Source: JAUICS01 sp964384335 (lineage in GTDB: Bacteria; Pseudomonadota; Alphaproteobacteria; Micavibrionales; Micavibrionaceae). Taken from it: a DNA stretch of 64,000 nt. The DNA is taken from the NCBI GenBank assembly GCA_964384335.1, contig CAYLKN010000007.1:1-64000 (forward strand), written 5' to 3'. A program made the position numbers and the translations under genes. Positions 17,802 through 26,164 of the stretch are shown here, piece by piece. The notes below the pieces were generated by a model, which saw only the letters and a list, made by a program, of their open reading frames with translations, searched no databases and had not been told where the DNA came from. Within the stretch, counting starts at the first letter, position 1, and the number at the start of each line of letters is the position of its first letter.

Positions 17802-18422
17802 TTATTCAAAATCTTCCAGAAGCTTATCAATATCATCCTGAGTTATTGATCTGCCAGGCATTTGCGGTCCTTGCGCCAATGCGTGCTCATCGGGATTATT
17901 AATCGAAACCCTGTTCAATTCACCATCTGTCATGCCGGGGACTTTTTTGCCAACAATGTCGAGCAGTTTTATAACTTTGGATTCAATTTGTTGAAGGGCA
18001 CTTGTAACCTTATTAATACGCTGGCCGGTAATATCCTGAAAGGAGCAGGCTTCGTAAATTTTCGTAACCGCACCTGCTACTTTTTCGGCCACCTCTCCTT
18101 CCAGCTGGTTTTCAGCGAGGGTTTCAATGATCTCAACAGCATCCATTATGTCTCCTGTCGCCTGCTCGGTTGCCTTGACAACGGCATCCAGTTCATCGGC
18201 AGCGGTTGGAATATATTTGTTTTGAATATCTCCCGGTGTGGACGTGCTGATTTCACGTCTGGCATCTTCGATAATACTATTGAGATTTGTTAATTCGCCA
18301 TGAAGGGATTTTATTTCTTCGTTTTCCTGATCCCTTATTTTCAAAATCACAGAGTTGATAATATTTACAACTTTATCTCTGTCAAAAGTTTCAGCTTTAT
18401 TTTTGTCGTCTTTAGATTGCAT
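17802..18422 (-). CDS. cheZ: CheY-phosphate phosphatase CheZ
   Basis: A 206-aa, almost all-helical protein. The catalytic segment CSFQDITGQR (126-135) places D130 and Q134 in the positions of E. coli CheZ Asp143 and Gln147, which hydrolyse phospho-CheY. The C-terminal tail DDIDKLLEDFE matches the CheY-docking helix of CheZ. It ends the CheY signal in chemotaxis in the cytoplasm. It follows cheY by 54 bp on the same strand, fitting a cheYZ unit inside the flagellar block. Confidence 0.9.
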   Translation of the reverse strand: MQSKDDKNKAETFDRDKVVNIINSVILKIRDQENEEIKSLHGELTNLNSIIEDARREISTSTPGDIQNKYIPTAADELDAVVKATEQATGDIMDAVEIIETLAENQLEGEVAEKVAGAVTKIYEACSFQDITGQRINKVTSALQQIESKVIKLLDIVGKKVPGMTDGELNRVSINNPDEHALAQGPQMPGRSITQDDIDKLLEDFE

Positions 18423-18476
18423 GATTTTTACCGTCTCTTATTGCAACTCAAAATATTACATAGTATGCCATATATG

Positions 18477-18881
18477 TTAAAAATCACCTAACACGGCTGC
18501 GATTTTGTTTTTAAGCGTTTCCGCGTTGAAAGGTTTAACAATATAGTTGTTTACTCCTGCCTCTTTGGCGGCGATGACATTCTCAGTCTTGCTTTCCGCC
18601 GTGATCATAATGAAAGGAACGTTTGGATTTCCCTCACTGCTTGCCCTTACGGATTTAAGGAGCTCAAGACCGGACATGGGTTCCATGTTCCAGTCGGAAA
18701 TGATCAGCCCGTATTCTTTTTTATTGGCCATTTCAAGAGCCATAGAGCCGTCGGTTGCCTCATCGACGTTATTAAACCCAAGCTGTTTCAGAAGGTTTTT
18801 TATTATCCTGAGCATGGTTTTATAGTCATCAACAATCAGGATCTGTATATTTTTATCAACTGCCACTTTGTCCACTCCCAA
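18477..18881 (-). CDS. cheY: Chemotaxis response regulator CheY
   Basis: A 134-aa single-domain receiver with acidic pair D18/D19, phosphoacceptor D63 (SDWNM), T94 and K116 (VKPF). It has no output domain. Phosphorylated by CheA, it binds the FliM N-terminus at the motor; CheZ, encoded next, dephosphorylates it. The WNMEPMSGLELLK segment is typical of flagellar CheY proteins. A 238-bp AT-rich non-coding gap lies upstream and separates it from motE, so it probably has its own promoter, although none is unambiguous. Confidence 0.92.
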   Translation of the reverse strand: MGVDKVAVDKNIQILIVDDYKTMLRIIKNLLKQLGFNNVDEATDGSMALEMANKKEYGLIISDWNMEPMSGLELLKSVRASSEGNPNVPFIMITAESKTENVIAAKEAGVNNYIVKPFNAETLKNKIAAVLGDF

Positions 18882-19119
18882 TTTACATTATTTGAATTTC
18901 TAATGAAGTTAGAACTGAAATATTTTGTTACAAACCATTATGAACTCAAAATTATTAATCAAACTATAATATAAAAACCATTCAAGAAAAATTGACATAC
19001 ATAGATAGGAAACCGGTGAAAACCCACTGCCCCTTATTTGAAGCTTAATTAGTAATATTCATTCCAGAAATCATAGTATTTTGATTTGGGCTTAAAATAA
19101 AGCCCTAATTTTGAACACG

Positions 19120-19845
19120 CTATTGCGGGTTGTCTTCGCTGAACTCCAGAATTTTATTTTCTGTGGCAAGAAGCGTTGTTAAGGCCCGGGCTTTTTCGGT
19201 TGTCATTTCAGCCAGAATAGGAGACATCTTTCTTTCAGACATCCTTGAAAAGACATCCAGCAGAACATCTATATTAAGTGTATTGAAAATTTTCGCGGCG
19301 TCGTCAGCTTTCATCCCTTCATAGATTTTTACAAGCCGCATAATTCTTTTTTCTTCCTCTTCAGAATGTTGCTCCAGAAGGCTTTTGATTTCATCTCTTA
19401 AATTTGAGAGCTCACGGTATTTTCGATCAAGCTCTTTTTCCGCAGCCTGTAAAAGTGCCTCTTTACGTGCCAGTTCCCTTTCGGCAGCTATTATTCTTTT
19501 TCGTCTGTCCTTAAGATCATCACTCAGCTCTTTTTGTACGTTTCTGTATGTAACCTCGCTGTCCAGTGTATCCAGGTTAACGGATTCAGCATCGGTATCG
19601 TTCACATCCGGATTGCCCAGGGATATTTCATCATCTGAAGCATCCATACCCCCGGTATCTGACTGCGCCGTCTCCATCAGATTTTCTGTACTATTCCCGC
19701 TGTTGTCTTGATTTATCCGGTCCGTTTCCAGCCCCTGCGCCCAGGCGTTTATATTTACCGCCAGTTCACCTGCGCGAAATACAAATGCAAAAACCGCAAT
19801 TGCAATAAAAACCGGCAAAATTCTAATGTTTTCAAACAACTTCAT
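19120..19845 (-). CDS. MotE-like flagellar motility protein
   Basis: A 241-aa protein with an N-terminal membrane anchor or signal (about 8-28), an acidic linker (40-95), a long charged coiled coil (about 98-165), and a C-terminal MgtE_N-like helical domain (MKADDAAKIFNTLNIDVLLDVFSRMSERK). This is the layout of MotE, which in Sinorhizobium is a periplasmic chaperone for MotC. It begins 3 bp after the DUF6468 gene, so translation is likely coupled. Role by family and context. Confidence 0.78.
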   Translation of the reverse strand: MKLFENIRILPVFIAIAVFAFVFRAGELAVNINAWAQGLETDRINQDNSGNSTENLMETAQSDTGGMDASDDEISLGNPDVNDTDAESVNLDTLDSEVTYRNVQKELSDDLKDRRKRIIAAERELARKEALLQAAEKELDRKYRELSNLRDEIKSLLEQHSEEEEKRIMRLVKIYEGMKADDAAKIFNTLNIDVLLDVFSRMSERKMSPILAEMTTEKARALTTLLATENKILEFSEDNPQ

Positions 19846-19848
19846 ATT

Positions 19849-20391
19849 TTATTTTCTCATTTTTTGAAGAGCGCTTGCCAGATCTTTTTCGGCCTTGCTC
19901 ATTATCTCTTTGGTGTTATCTGTATCCTGATTGTCGTATTTTTGTTTTTCTTTTTCATGGGTGTTCAAAGAAAAATCCGGATTGTCCTTCTCCAGTTTTC
20001 TTGTTTTTGTGTTTACGCCAAGTTCAAGGGGTTTTTGCGGGCGCTTTGCATCGCTTTCTGCGTTCCGGCTTCTGGAGGTTGCAAGTGTTTCAAGCCGGTT
20101 TGCCAGATTTTGCGCGGCCTCGTTAACGAGCTGAAGTTCCTCTGAGATTGACCTGGATTCGTTGATTTTGAGCTGTAAATCATGTCCGGCATCTTCCGTT
20201 ATCTCGCGAAGCGAGTGTATTGAGTTGCGCGCGGCCGCTATACTCTCATCCAGACTTTTTAAAACCGTCTCAAATTCCTTGCGGCCCTCCCGGAAATTTT
20301 TTAAGGCGGTTGAAAGTCGTCCTGCATAAAAAATCGTCACGCCCAAAAGCGCAAGAATAACGCCGTCGATAGCAAAACTTATAATTTCCAT
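19849..20391 (-). CDS. DUF6468 family protein of the flagellar cluster
   Basis: A 180-aa protein with one N-terminal membrane helix (about 5-24, FAIDGVILALLGVTIFYAGRL) followed by a helical region (30-110) with the order typical of DUF6468 proteins (LKNFREGRKEFETVLKSLDE, then AARNSIHSLRE) and a charged tail. The family is found beside fliM/motE in alphaproteobacteria and has no proven function. Its ATG overlaps the fliM stop codon by one base (TAATG), indicating translational coupling. Confidence 0.7.
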   Translation of the reverse strand: MEIISFAIDGVILALLGVTIFYAGRLSTALKNFREGRKEFETVLKSLDESIAAARNSIHSLREITEDAGHDLQLKINESRSISEELQLVNEAAQNLANRLETLATSRSRNAESDAKRPQKPLELGVNTKTRKLEKDNPDFSLNTHEKEKQKYDNQDTDNTKEIMSKAEKDLASALQKMRK

Positions 20392-21551
20392 TAGTAATCT
20401 TCTTCCTTCGGCTCAATATATTCTTCAACCCGAACGGCGATGCTCTCCTCCTTCTGCCCGACAGGGCCACGAAACATGGCAAAATCCCCGCATCTAAGCT
20501 CGATAAAATCTTCAGCCTTTGTGTTAAATATAATCTGGGATCCAATACGCCAGTTCAAAAGATCGTCCAGGGATACAGTTTTTTCTCCCAAAACGGCACT
20601 TAAATTGACCGAAGTCTGATAAAGTTCATTTGTAAGGTGGCTTTCCCATATCGTATCGCGCCCGAACTTCTCCCCCATAAACATCTGTAAAAGCAGTTCC
20701 CGGATTGGTTCGAGTGTCGCGTACGGGATCAATATTTCTATGCGCCCGCCTCTGTCACCCATATCGACCCTGAGCCTGGCCAGAATACATGCGTTCCCGG
20801 TCTGGGTAATGGCGGCAAAACGCGGATTTGTTTCCATTCTTTCAAGAGAAAAACTGACAGGCGAAAGCGGATCAAAAGCGGAAGACATATCACTGATCGT
20901 CACTTCAATCATTCTCTCAACCAGCTTTGTTTCAATTGTTGTATACGGTCGTCCTTCAACACGTATGGCCGGTGTTCCCTTCCTGCCGCCAAGCAGAACG
21001 TCAACAATCGAATATATAAGAGCGCTGTCCACCACAAGAAGGCCGTTGTTGTCCCATTCCTCGGCCTTGAACACGGAAAGCATTGCCGGAAGGGGGATTG
21101 AGTTCATATAATCCCCAAAGCGGACCGTTGACACCTGGTCCAGCGAAACCTCGACATTATCCGTTGTCAGATTTCGCAATGATGTGGACATGAGCCGTAC
21201 AAGACGGTCAAAAACGATATCCAGCATCGGCAGGCGCTCGTAATTAACAAGCGCAGAATTAATAAGAGCCATTACACCGTAGGATTCACCGTCTTCATCC
21301 CCCTCGTCATCAAAGCCGAGAAGGCTGTCGATCTCATCCTGGTTAAGAACACGGGCCCCGGTTTCGTTATCTTCTCCGAACATATCGAAGGAATCTTCCT
21401 CGCCGCCTTCGCCCCCGTCATCTGCACTGACATCCTCGCTTCCGGACGTGTCGTCGCCTCCTCCCTCATCATCGGCCATGGCTTCCCATTCCGCCATCAT
21501 GGCGCGTTCCTCGTCGGACATCTGTTCCGTTTCGTCCTCAGTGTCGCTCAT
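20391..21551 (-). CDS. fliM: Flagellar motor switch protein FliM
   Basis: A 386-aa protein of the C-ring. The CheY-binding motif LNQDEIDSLLGF is at 69-80, not at the N-terminus, because a very acidic 67-residue extension rich in Asp, Glu and Gly precedes it. The middle CheC-like domain (about 95-290) and the C-terminal SpoA domain (about 300-378, LDDLLNWRIGSQIIF) are complete. It lies 43 bp after fliL and overlaps the DUF6468 gene. It transmits phospho-CheY binding to FliG to set rotation direction. Confidence 0.93.
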   Translation of the reverse strand: MSDTEDETEQMSDEERAMMAEWEAMADDEGGGDDTSGSEDVSADDGGEGGEEDSFDMFGEDNETGARVLNQDEIDSLLGFDDEGDEDGESYGVMALINSALVNYERLPMLDIVFDRLVRLMSTSLRNLTTDNVEVSLDQVSTVRFGDYMNSIPLPAMLSVFKAEEWDNNGLLVVDSALIYSIVDVLLGGRKGTPAIRVEGRPYTTIETKLVERMIEVTISDMSSAFDPLSPVSFSLERMETNPRFAAITQTGNACILARLRVDMGDRGGRIEILIPYATLEPIRELLLQMFMGEKFGRDTIWESHLTNELYQTSVNLSAVLGEKTVSLDDLLNWRIGSQIIFNTKAEDFIELRCGDFAMFRGPVGQKEESIAVRVEEYIEPKEEDY

Positions 21552-21594
21552 AGGTACCCTTTTTAAGTTTTCTTCTTATATTTTTATTCTACCA

Positions 21595-22143
21595 TTACTG
21601 GATTAAAATTTCCTGAAATAATACATCTTCAACTTCCACAGGGTAGGCAGCCGTGTTTACGCGGGCGATAAGTTCCTTCTGAAGCCTGTATATTCCAGGA
21701 GATCCTTTCATGTCTTCAACACGCATTCCGCGCAGGAATGTCTGAAACTGGTCAATAACGCGCGGCATAACCTGCTCGACAACCGCCCTGTCCCTTTCGG
21801 ATGCGAGTTCTATCTGTACACTCAGACGCAAATACCGTGTCTGTGCGTCCGAACTGCTCAGATTTACAATCATGTCGGGAATTTCGAGAAACACGAATCT
21901 TTGACGTTTTTCAAGTTTCTGGCCGTTCTCGGCACTTTGCTCCACCTGTTCCGGATCATCAGAGCTTTTAAGAAAGCCGTCCAGAATTCCGGTTGCATAC
22001 AGGGCGCCTAAAATCCCTATAAGGGCGATGACCGGAACACCCGCCATGATCATTAATTTCCGCATGTTGGAACTCGGGGCGGAAGAGGTATCTTCGTCCT
22101 CCATGTCCTCGCTTTTGTCGTTTTCCTTTGTATCGTCTGTCAT
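21595..22143 (-). CDS. fliL: Flagellar basal body protein FliL
   Basis: A 182-aa inner-membrane protein with a cytoplasmic acidic N-terminus, one membrane helix (about 29-50, LMIMAGVPVIALIGILGALYATG) and a periplasmic FliL domain (RQRFVFLEIPDMIVNLSSS, then RYLRLSVQIEL, ending VEDVLFQEILIQ). FliL surrounds the stator and supports torque. It is the first gene of the fliL-fliM-DUF6468-motE run. A second FliL is encoded at 57216. Confidence 0.9.
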   Translation of the reverse strand: MTDDTKENDKSEDMEDEDTSSAPSSNMRKLMIMAGVPVIALIGILGALYATGILDGFLKSSDDPEQVEQSAENGQKLEKRQRFVFLEIPDMIVNLSSSDAQTRYLRLSVQIELASERDRAVVEQVMPRVIDQFQTFLRGMRVEDMKGSPGIYRLQKELIARVNTAAYPVEVEDVLFQEILIQ

Positions 22144-22287
22144 CTGAGGCCTCTATTCTGTTTGAAATATTATTTTATCACAGGCTGTATGGCAAATTAA
22201 GCTTCTCAAATAGGGATTAATTATTTGCATATCAGGGTGCGATGCATAATATTATTTTATTTAAATTATATTGAAATAATAAGTGCG

Positions 22288-22752
22288 ATGAAAAAGGTAT
22301 TAATTTTTATATGTCTATTATTCAGTTTTAATTTCTTTTTATCACGCGAGGGCACGGCCATGCAAAGTCCGTTTTCAACGTGGCAGTGGTCAAACAGACT
22401 TGTTGTGCTTTTCACATATTACCCTGACGATGCCGATTTTCAGAAACAGGTCAGTAATTTAACAGGCCATGCGCCTGCGCTTGATGAAAGAGACGTCCGA
22501 ATTATAACGGTAGATAAAGACCGCTTTTCCATCCACGGGCCTGACATGGAAACGTATGATGCTTTTAAATATGTTGGAACGCCTCAGGGAATGAGAGATT
22601 ATCTCGACGCACCGATGGATGAATTTGCTCTTTATCTTCTCGGTAAAGATGGCGAAATTAAACTCAGGTCTGATAAGCCTGTATCCGTGGCCGAAATTAA
22701 CAGCCTTATTGATTCCATGCCGATGCGCCGCAGGGAACTTAGCCGGAAGTAG
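22288..22752 (+). CDS. DUF4174 domain protein, secreted
   Basis: A 154-aa protein from the ATG at 22288 with a signal peptide (about 1-27, FICLLFSFNFFLSREGTAM). The mature part follows the DUF4174 pattern: an initial WSNRLVVLFTYY strand, a DERDVRIITVDKDR stretch and a terminal LYLLGKDGEIKLRSDKPV. The family resembles a thioredoxin fold without the CxxC pair. The function is unknown. An upstream in-frame ATG at 22225 would add 21 residues with no ribosome site. Its end overlaps the convergent hypothetical gene by 14 bp. Confidence 0.72.
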   Translation: MKKVLIFICLLFSFNFFLSREGTAMQSPFSTWQWSNRLVVLFTYYPDDADFQKQVSNLTGHAPALDERDVRIITVDKDRFSIHGPDMETYDAFKYVGTPQGMRDYLDAPMDEFALYLLGKDGEIKLRSDKPVSVAEINSLIDSMPMRRRELSRK

Positions 22753-23374
22753 GCGTGCCAAGTGCCTTATCGATTGCATTTTCAAGACTCTCCAGAAAGG
22801 AATGCCCTTCAACGAAAGAGACATGTTCGACTTCTTTTTCTTTGAGTTTATAGGCTTTTGACAAAAGCTGACGGACATGTTTGATATCGATTGCGTCCTG
22901 GTGTTCTGGTTTGTATTCTGGTTTTTGTTCTGGGCCCCCTGCTTCAGTATCCCCGGAGTATGACTCAGGATGCGATAGATGCGACCCGGTCTGGCCCTCA
23001 CGCTTTGAATATTCGGCCGTATGCGTATAGGCATAAACTGCCTTGGATACTTTTCCGGGATCGGCCGGGCCGAACTGGTGCGTCCTTTCCTGAAATTCCT
23101 TCATTTCCGGACGAGCGGCAGCGGAATTTCCGTACTGATTAGTGTCCGTTTCCTCAGATGTTTCCCCGCTCGCTTTTTTTTCAAGGTCCAGAAGAAGGGT
23201 TATCAGCGCATCAAGTGATACGTCTGTTATATCCTCACCGAACATGTGGGGCCGATCCTTCTGCCGGGGCCTGTTTTCCTTTTTCGGCTCCTGCTTTCTG
23301 GTTACTGCACTCTGGGTATCGATATGTTCCGTAAGTCTAAGATTTGGTTTGTTAACCCTGAAATATGTTTCCAT
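22739..23374 (-). CDS. Hypothetical protein
   Basis: A 211-aa, very hydrophilic protein that I do not recognise. Most of it (10-165) looks disordered and is rich in Glu, Lys, Pro, Ser and Gly. The C-terminal 45 residues (IDIKHVRQLLSKAYKLKEKEV to ENAIDKALG) could form two helices. It has no signal peptide or membrane helix. It is convergent with the DUF4174 gene. The upstream hypothetical gene at 23431 is on the same strand. Confidence 0.5.
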   Translation of the reverse strand: METYFRVNKPNLRLTEHIDTQSAVTRKQEPKKENRPRQKDRPHMFGEDITDVSLDALITLLLDLEKKASGETSEETDTNQYGNSAAARPEMKEFQERTHQFGPADPGKVSKAVYAYTHTAEYSKREGQTGSHLSHPESYSGDTEAGGPEQKPEYKPEHQDAIDIKHVRQLLSKAYKLKEKEVEHVSFVEGHSFLESLENAIDKALGTPTSG

Positions 23375-23430
23375 ATTTTTACAAGTCCCTAACTCTGCCC
23401 TTTAAACCCTCAACAATAATACTCCAGGCC

Positions 23431-24162
23431 TTATCTTTGGTGAAGCCAGAAAACATCATCCTCTCCCAGTTGTTTTTTCTCCTCCTGATAAGACGGGTGC
23501 CGGTATTGCCAAAGGGTCTTTTCCCGCGAATCCTGGATATCAAGTGTCGTAAGATTCCCCATCAAGAGCCAGTATTCGTTGCCGCCGATGGTCATGGGGG
23601 CCGATCCGTCCGCCTGCACGGGTTTCATGCGCATGACAAGGATCACCTGGTTATCGTCTACAATATCTTCCATCTTACGCGTTTGCTCCTGCGAAAGCGG
23701 TATATGTTTGAATTTGTTAATGCCATGAGGGATGAGTGCAAAATCCATATCACCCACGGTGTAGGGAAAATAAACGTTTTCGGGGTTTTGGAAACCGAGG
23801 TGCACACCGGCCGGGTGATCATGCTCGAAATAAACACTTACCGGAATCTTTATTATGATGAATTCCTGTTCAGGATCATAAGTCTCGAACTGGCGGATCA
23901 AAATGCGTTTCTGCTTATCCAGAACAATCTGTTTACCGGCCCGGGGCGCATCCTTGTAAGCCTGGGTATCCTCTGCCATTTCATCTATAGGCGGCAGTTT
24001 TCCAGCCAGTTTGTGAAAGGCAAAAACAATTTCATTATCGGATGATGACCGCAATTCCTCACGTGCATGGGCTTCAGATACTATTCCCGATATGCAATAC
24101 AGGCCAAGCAGTAAGCAGATAATGTGTAAACTATCTTTAACTTTAAAAACACAATAACTCAT
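23431..24162 (-). CDS. Hypothetical exported protein
   Basis: A 243-aa protein with a signal peptide (about 13-34, cleavage after AHA). The mature region is soluble and mixed alpha/beta with NDNEIVFAFHKLAG near its start, a YFEHDHPAGVHLGFQNPENVYFP-type beta region in the middle and a conserved-looking tail. I do not recognise the family; DUF4852 is a possible fit that I cannot test. A periplasmic location is inferred. It is followed on the same strand by another hypothetical gene and divergent from the Smr gene. Confidence 0.58.
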   Translation of the reverse strand: MSYCVFKVKDSLHIICLLLGLYCISGIVSEAHAREELRSSSDNEIVFAFHKLAGKLPPIDEMAEDTQAYKDAPRAGKQIVLDKQKRILIRQFETYDPEQEFIIIKIPVSVYFEHDHPAGVHLGFQNPENVYFPYTVGDMDFALIPHGINKFKHIPLSQEQTRKMEDIVDDNQVILVMRMKPVQADGSAPMTIGGNEYWLLMGNLTTLDIQDSREKTLWQYRHPSYQEEKKQLGEDDVFWLHQR

Positions 24163-24210
24163 TTTCAGGGCACAGGCTTATCCTTATATGATAAGTATAC
24201 TTGTAAAAAC

Positions 24211-24858
24211 GTGAACAGAGCAATTCCTGATCAAATGAGCAAAAAAAAGCCCGGAAAAGACAAAGTAAAAGATACAGACTGCAAACACAATGACGACGAT
24301 CTGTGGAACGCGGTAAAAAGCGGTGTAAAACCCATCGAGCGTGAAGAACACAGTCCGGCAATCCTCACCCGAAACGCAGTCTTTGTAAAAAATACAGGGA
24401 AAGAAGCCTCCGGTAAGACAACACTTAAAATCTCTGAAGAGCAGACAACGGATACCACCGGTCAGGATTTCAGGACGGAAATAAAACAACCGCTTTCAAC
24501 AGAAATTGACCGCAATACCCTTAAAAGATTACAGAGGGGTCAGATCCCGGTAGAGGCAAAGCTCGATCTTCACGGCATGACCAGAGATCAGGCACATGCC
24601 GCCCTTTTAGAATTTATTGCATCAAGCCATGCTTCAAGAATGCGATGCGTCATGGTAATAACCGGAAAGGGATCGACCGGTACACTAAACGGGCCGGATC
24701 GCGATATGTTTCATACCCGCGGAGTCTTAAGGGCTAAGGTTCCCCAGTGGCTTTCGGACCCGGCTTTCAGACCCTGGATATTACAAGCCGTTCCGGCCAA
24801 ACCCAGACACGGCGGGGAAGGTGCGTTGTATGTCTTGTTAAGACGAAGAAGACAATAG
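24211..24858 (+). CDS. Smr-domain protein
   Basis: A 215-aa protein. The first 110 residues are charged and probably disordered. Residues about 118-205 form the Smr domain: LDLHGMTRDQAHAALLEF, then MVITGKGSTGTL, and a terminal GGEGALYVLLRR. Such domains in MutS2 and stand-alone Smr proteins bind or cleave nucleic acids; several cut mRNA on stalled ribosomes. A tRNA-Gly gene lies 23 bp downstream on the other strand. Confidence 0.85.
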   Translation: MNRAIPDQMSKKKPGKDKVKDTDCKHNDDDLWNAVKSGVKPIEREEHSPAILTRNAVFVKNTGKEASGKTTLKISEEQTTDTTGQDFRTEIKQPLSTEIDRNTLKRLQRGQIPVEAKLDLHGMTRDQAHAALLEFIASSHASRMRCVMVITGKGSTGTLNGPDRDMFHTRGVLRAKVPQWLSDPAFRPWILQAVPAKPRHGGEGALYVLLRRRRQ

Positions 24859-24881
24859 TACCGGTCATGTTTTTGCAATGG

Positions 24882-24952
24882 AGCGGGTGAAGGGAATCGA
24901 ACCCTCACGACCAGCTTGGAAGGCTGGGGCTCTACCATTGAGCTACACCCGC
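24882..24952 (-). tRNA. tRNA-Gly (anticodon TCC)
   Basis: A 71-nt cloverleaf on the minus strand: acceptor GCGGGTG paired with CACCCGC, D arm GCTC-AATGGTA-GAGC, anticodon stem CCAGC/GCTGG with loop CTTCCAA (anticodon TCC, reading GGA/GGG), a short variable loop, and a T arm with TTCGATT. CCA is not encoded. It stands alone between Smr and a hypothetical gene. Confidence 0.95.
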
Positions 24953-25061
24953 ACGAGCGTTGATATTAATTATCAGCAATTCCGGGAAACGTCAAGAATT
25001 CACGAACTTCCCAATCCGGCGCATATTTTGTTATATTTTCAATTAGTGATACACTGAAATC

Positions 25062-25448
25062 ATGACTATTGATAAACGCAGCCGCACCTCTTTCAGGGAG
25101 CGTATCGGGTATTCCCGCAGGGAATTCAATTCAATATTCCAGATTTACAGCACCTATGTATACAAAGGCCTGTTTAAAGATTTCAGCTTTGCCGAAATTA
25201 ACGGACGCTATTACATTTCCTTTAAACAGGACGCCAGCCACACACCGCTGATTACAATCGAAAAACGAAAAATGTCTGCAGACAGGGTATTATTCGTTGC
25301 CACCGCACCTGACTATCACGGCGGATTAAAAGAAATCGCACGCAGTGAGAAAATAGACTCTTTTATCCGTCAGCTTGGCAATCAGGTCCAGACCATCTTT
25401 ACCGCATATACCGAAAAAGGGGGAAATGTAAGGGCGCTTTACAGATAA
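25062..25448 (+). CDS. Hypothetical small protein
   Basis: A 128-aa protein that I do not recognise. It starts with a basic stretch (KRSRTSFRERIGYSRREF) and then shows alternating strands and helices (FKDFSFAEINGRYYISFKQ, ITIEKRKMSADRVLFVATA, KIDSFIRQLGNQVQTIF). It has no signal peptide or membrane helix. It is convergent with the YqgE gene and follows tRNA-Gly. Confidence 0.6.
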   Translation: MTIDKRSRTSFRERIGYSRREFNSIFQIYSTYVYKGLFKDFSFAEINGRYYISFKQDASHTPLITIEKRKMSADRVLFVATAPDYHGGLKEIARSEKIDSFIRQLGNQVQTIFTAYTEKGGNVRALYR

Positions 25449-25473
25449 ACGAAAAAATAAAAGGGCAGACTTT

Positions 25474-26082
25474 TCAGGCCCGGCCTGCGGTTGAAGACAG
25501 CATTGCAGGGTCTATTCCAAGCTTTCCGATGGCCCGGTCCCATTTACTGGCAAAATCGGTATTAAAAATCAGGTCCTGATCCGCATCAAGCGAAAGCCAG
25601 GCATTTTCATGGATTTCACGATCCAGCTGCCCCGCCTGCCAGCCTGCATAACCCAGAATAAAAAGCATTTTTCTGGGCCCTTGCCCGTTAACGACATCCT
25701 GTAAGGCTTCAATTGTTCCTGTAACGCTGATTTCATCGTTGACAATAACGGTATCTTTTTGTTTGAAATCGTTTGAATGCAGGAGAAATCCCCGTGCTGT
25801 TTCCACCGGTCCGCCGCTCATTATCGGAATGTCTTTAACCGCAGGCTGGCGTTCGCTGACGATATCCAGCTGCTTCAAAAGGCTTTTAAACTTGACATCC
25901 GGCATTGTGTGATTAACAACAAGGCCCATCGCGCCGTTTTTATCATGAGCGCAAACGTAAATCACGGCCTTGTGAAAACGCTTGTCCTGCATACCGGGCA
26001 TTGCCAGCAAAAGCTTTCCGGTCAGATAACCGTCATCCATTTTTTCATGATCTGATTTGCCCGGTTCAGAGTGTTTTTGCAT
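25474..26082 (-). CDS. YqgE/AlgH family protein
   Basis: A 202-aa protein. It opens with the family signature LTGKLLLAMPGMQDKRFHKAVIYV, followed by KNGAMGLVVNHTM, MSGGPVETARGFLLHS and LFILGYAGWQAGQLDREI. Length is normal. YqgE/AlgH proteins have a compact alpha/beta fold; the biological role is not settled. It has no signal peptide. It is divergent from the DsbD-N-like gene across 82 bp. Confidence 0.92.
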   Translation of the reverse strand: MQKHSEPGKSDHEKMDDGYLTGKLLLAMPGMQDKRFHKAVIYVCAHDKNGAMGLVVNHTMPDVKFKSLLKQLDIVSERQPAVKDIPIMSGGPVETARGFLLHSNDFKQKDTVIVNDEISVTGTIEALQDVVNGQGPRKMLFILGYAGWQAGQLDREIHENAWLSLDADQDLIFNTDFASKWDRAIGKLGIDPAMLSSTAGRA

Positions 26083-26164
26083 TTAGCTCTCTAAAAAAAT
26101 ACGTTATAAATTAATATTATAAGATAAAATTCAAATATCAGTGGCTAATTGAATAAATTAATAA

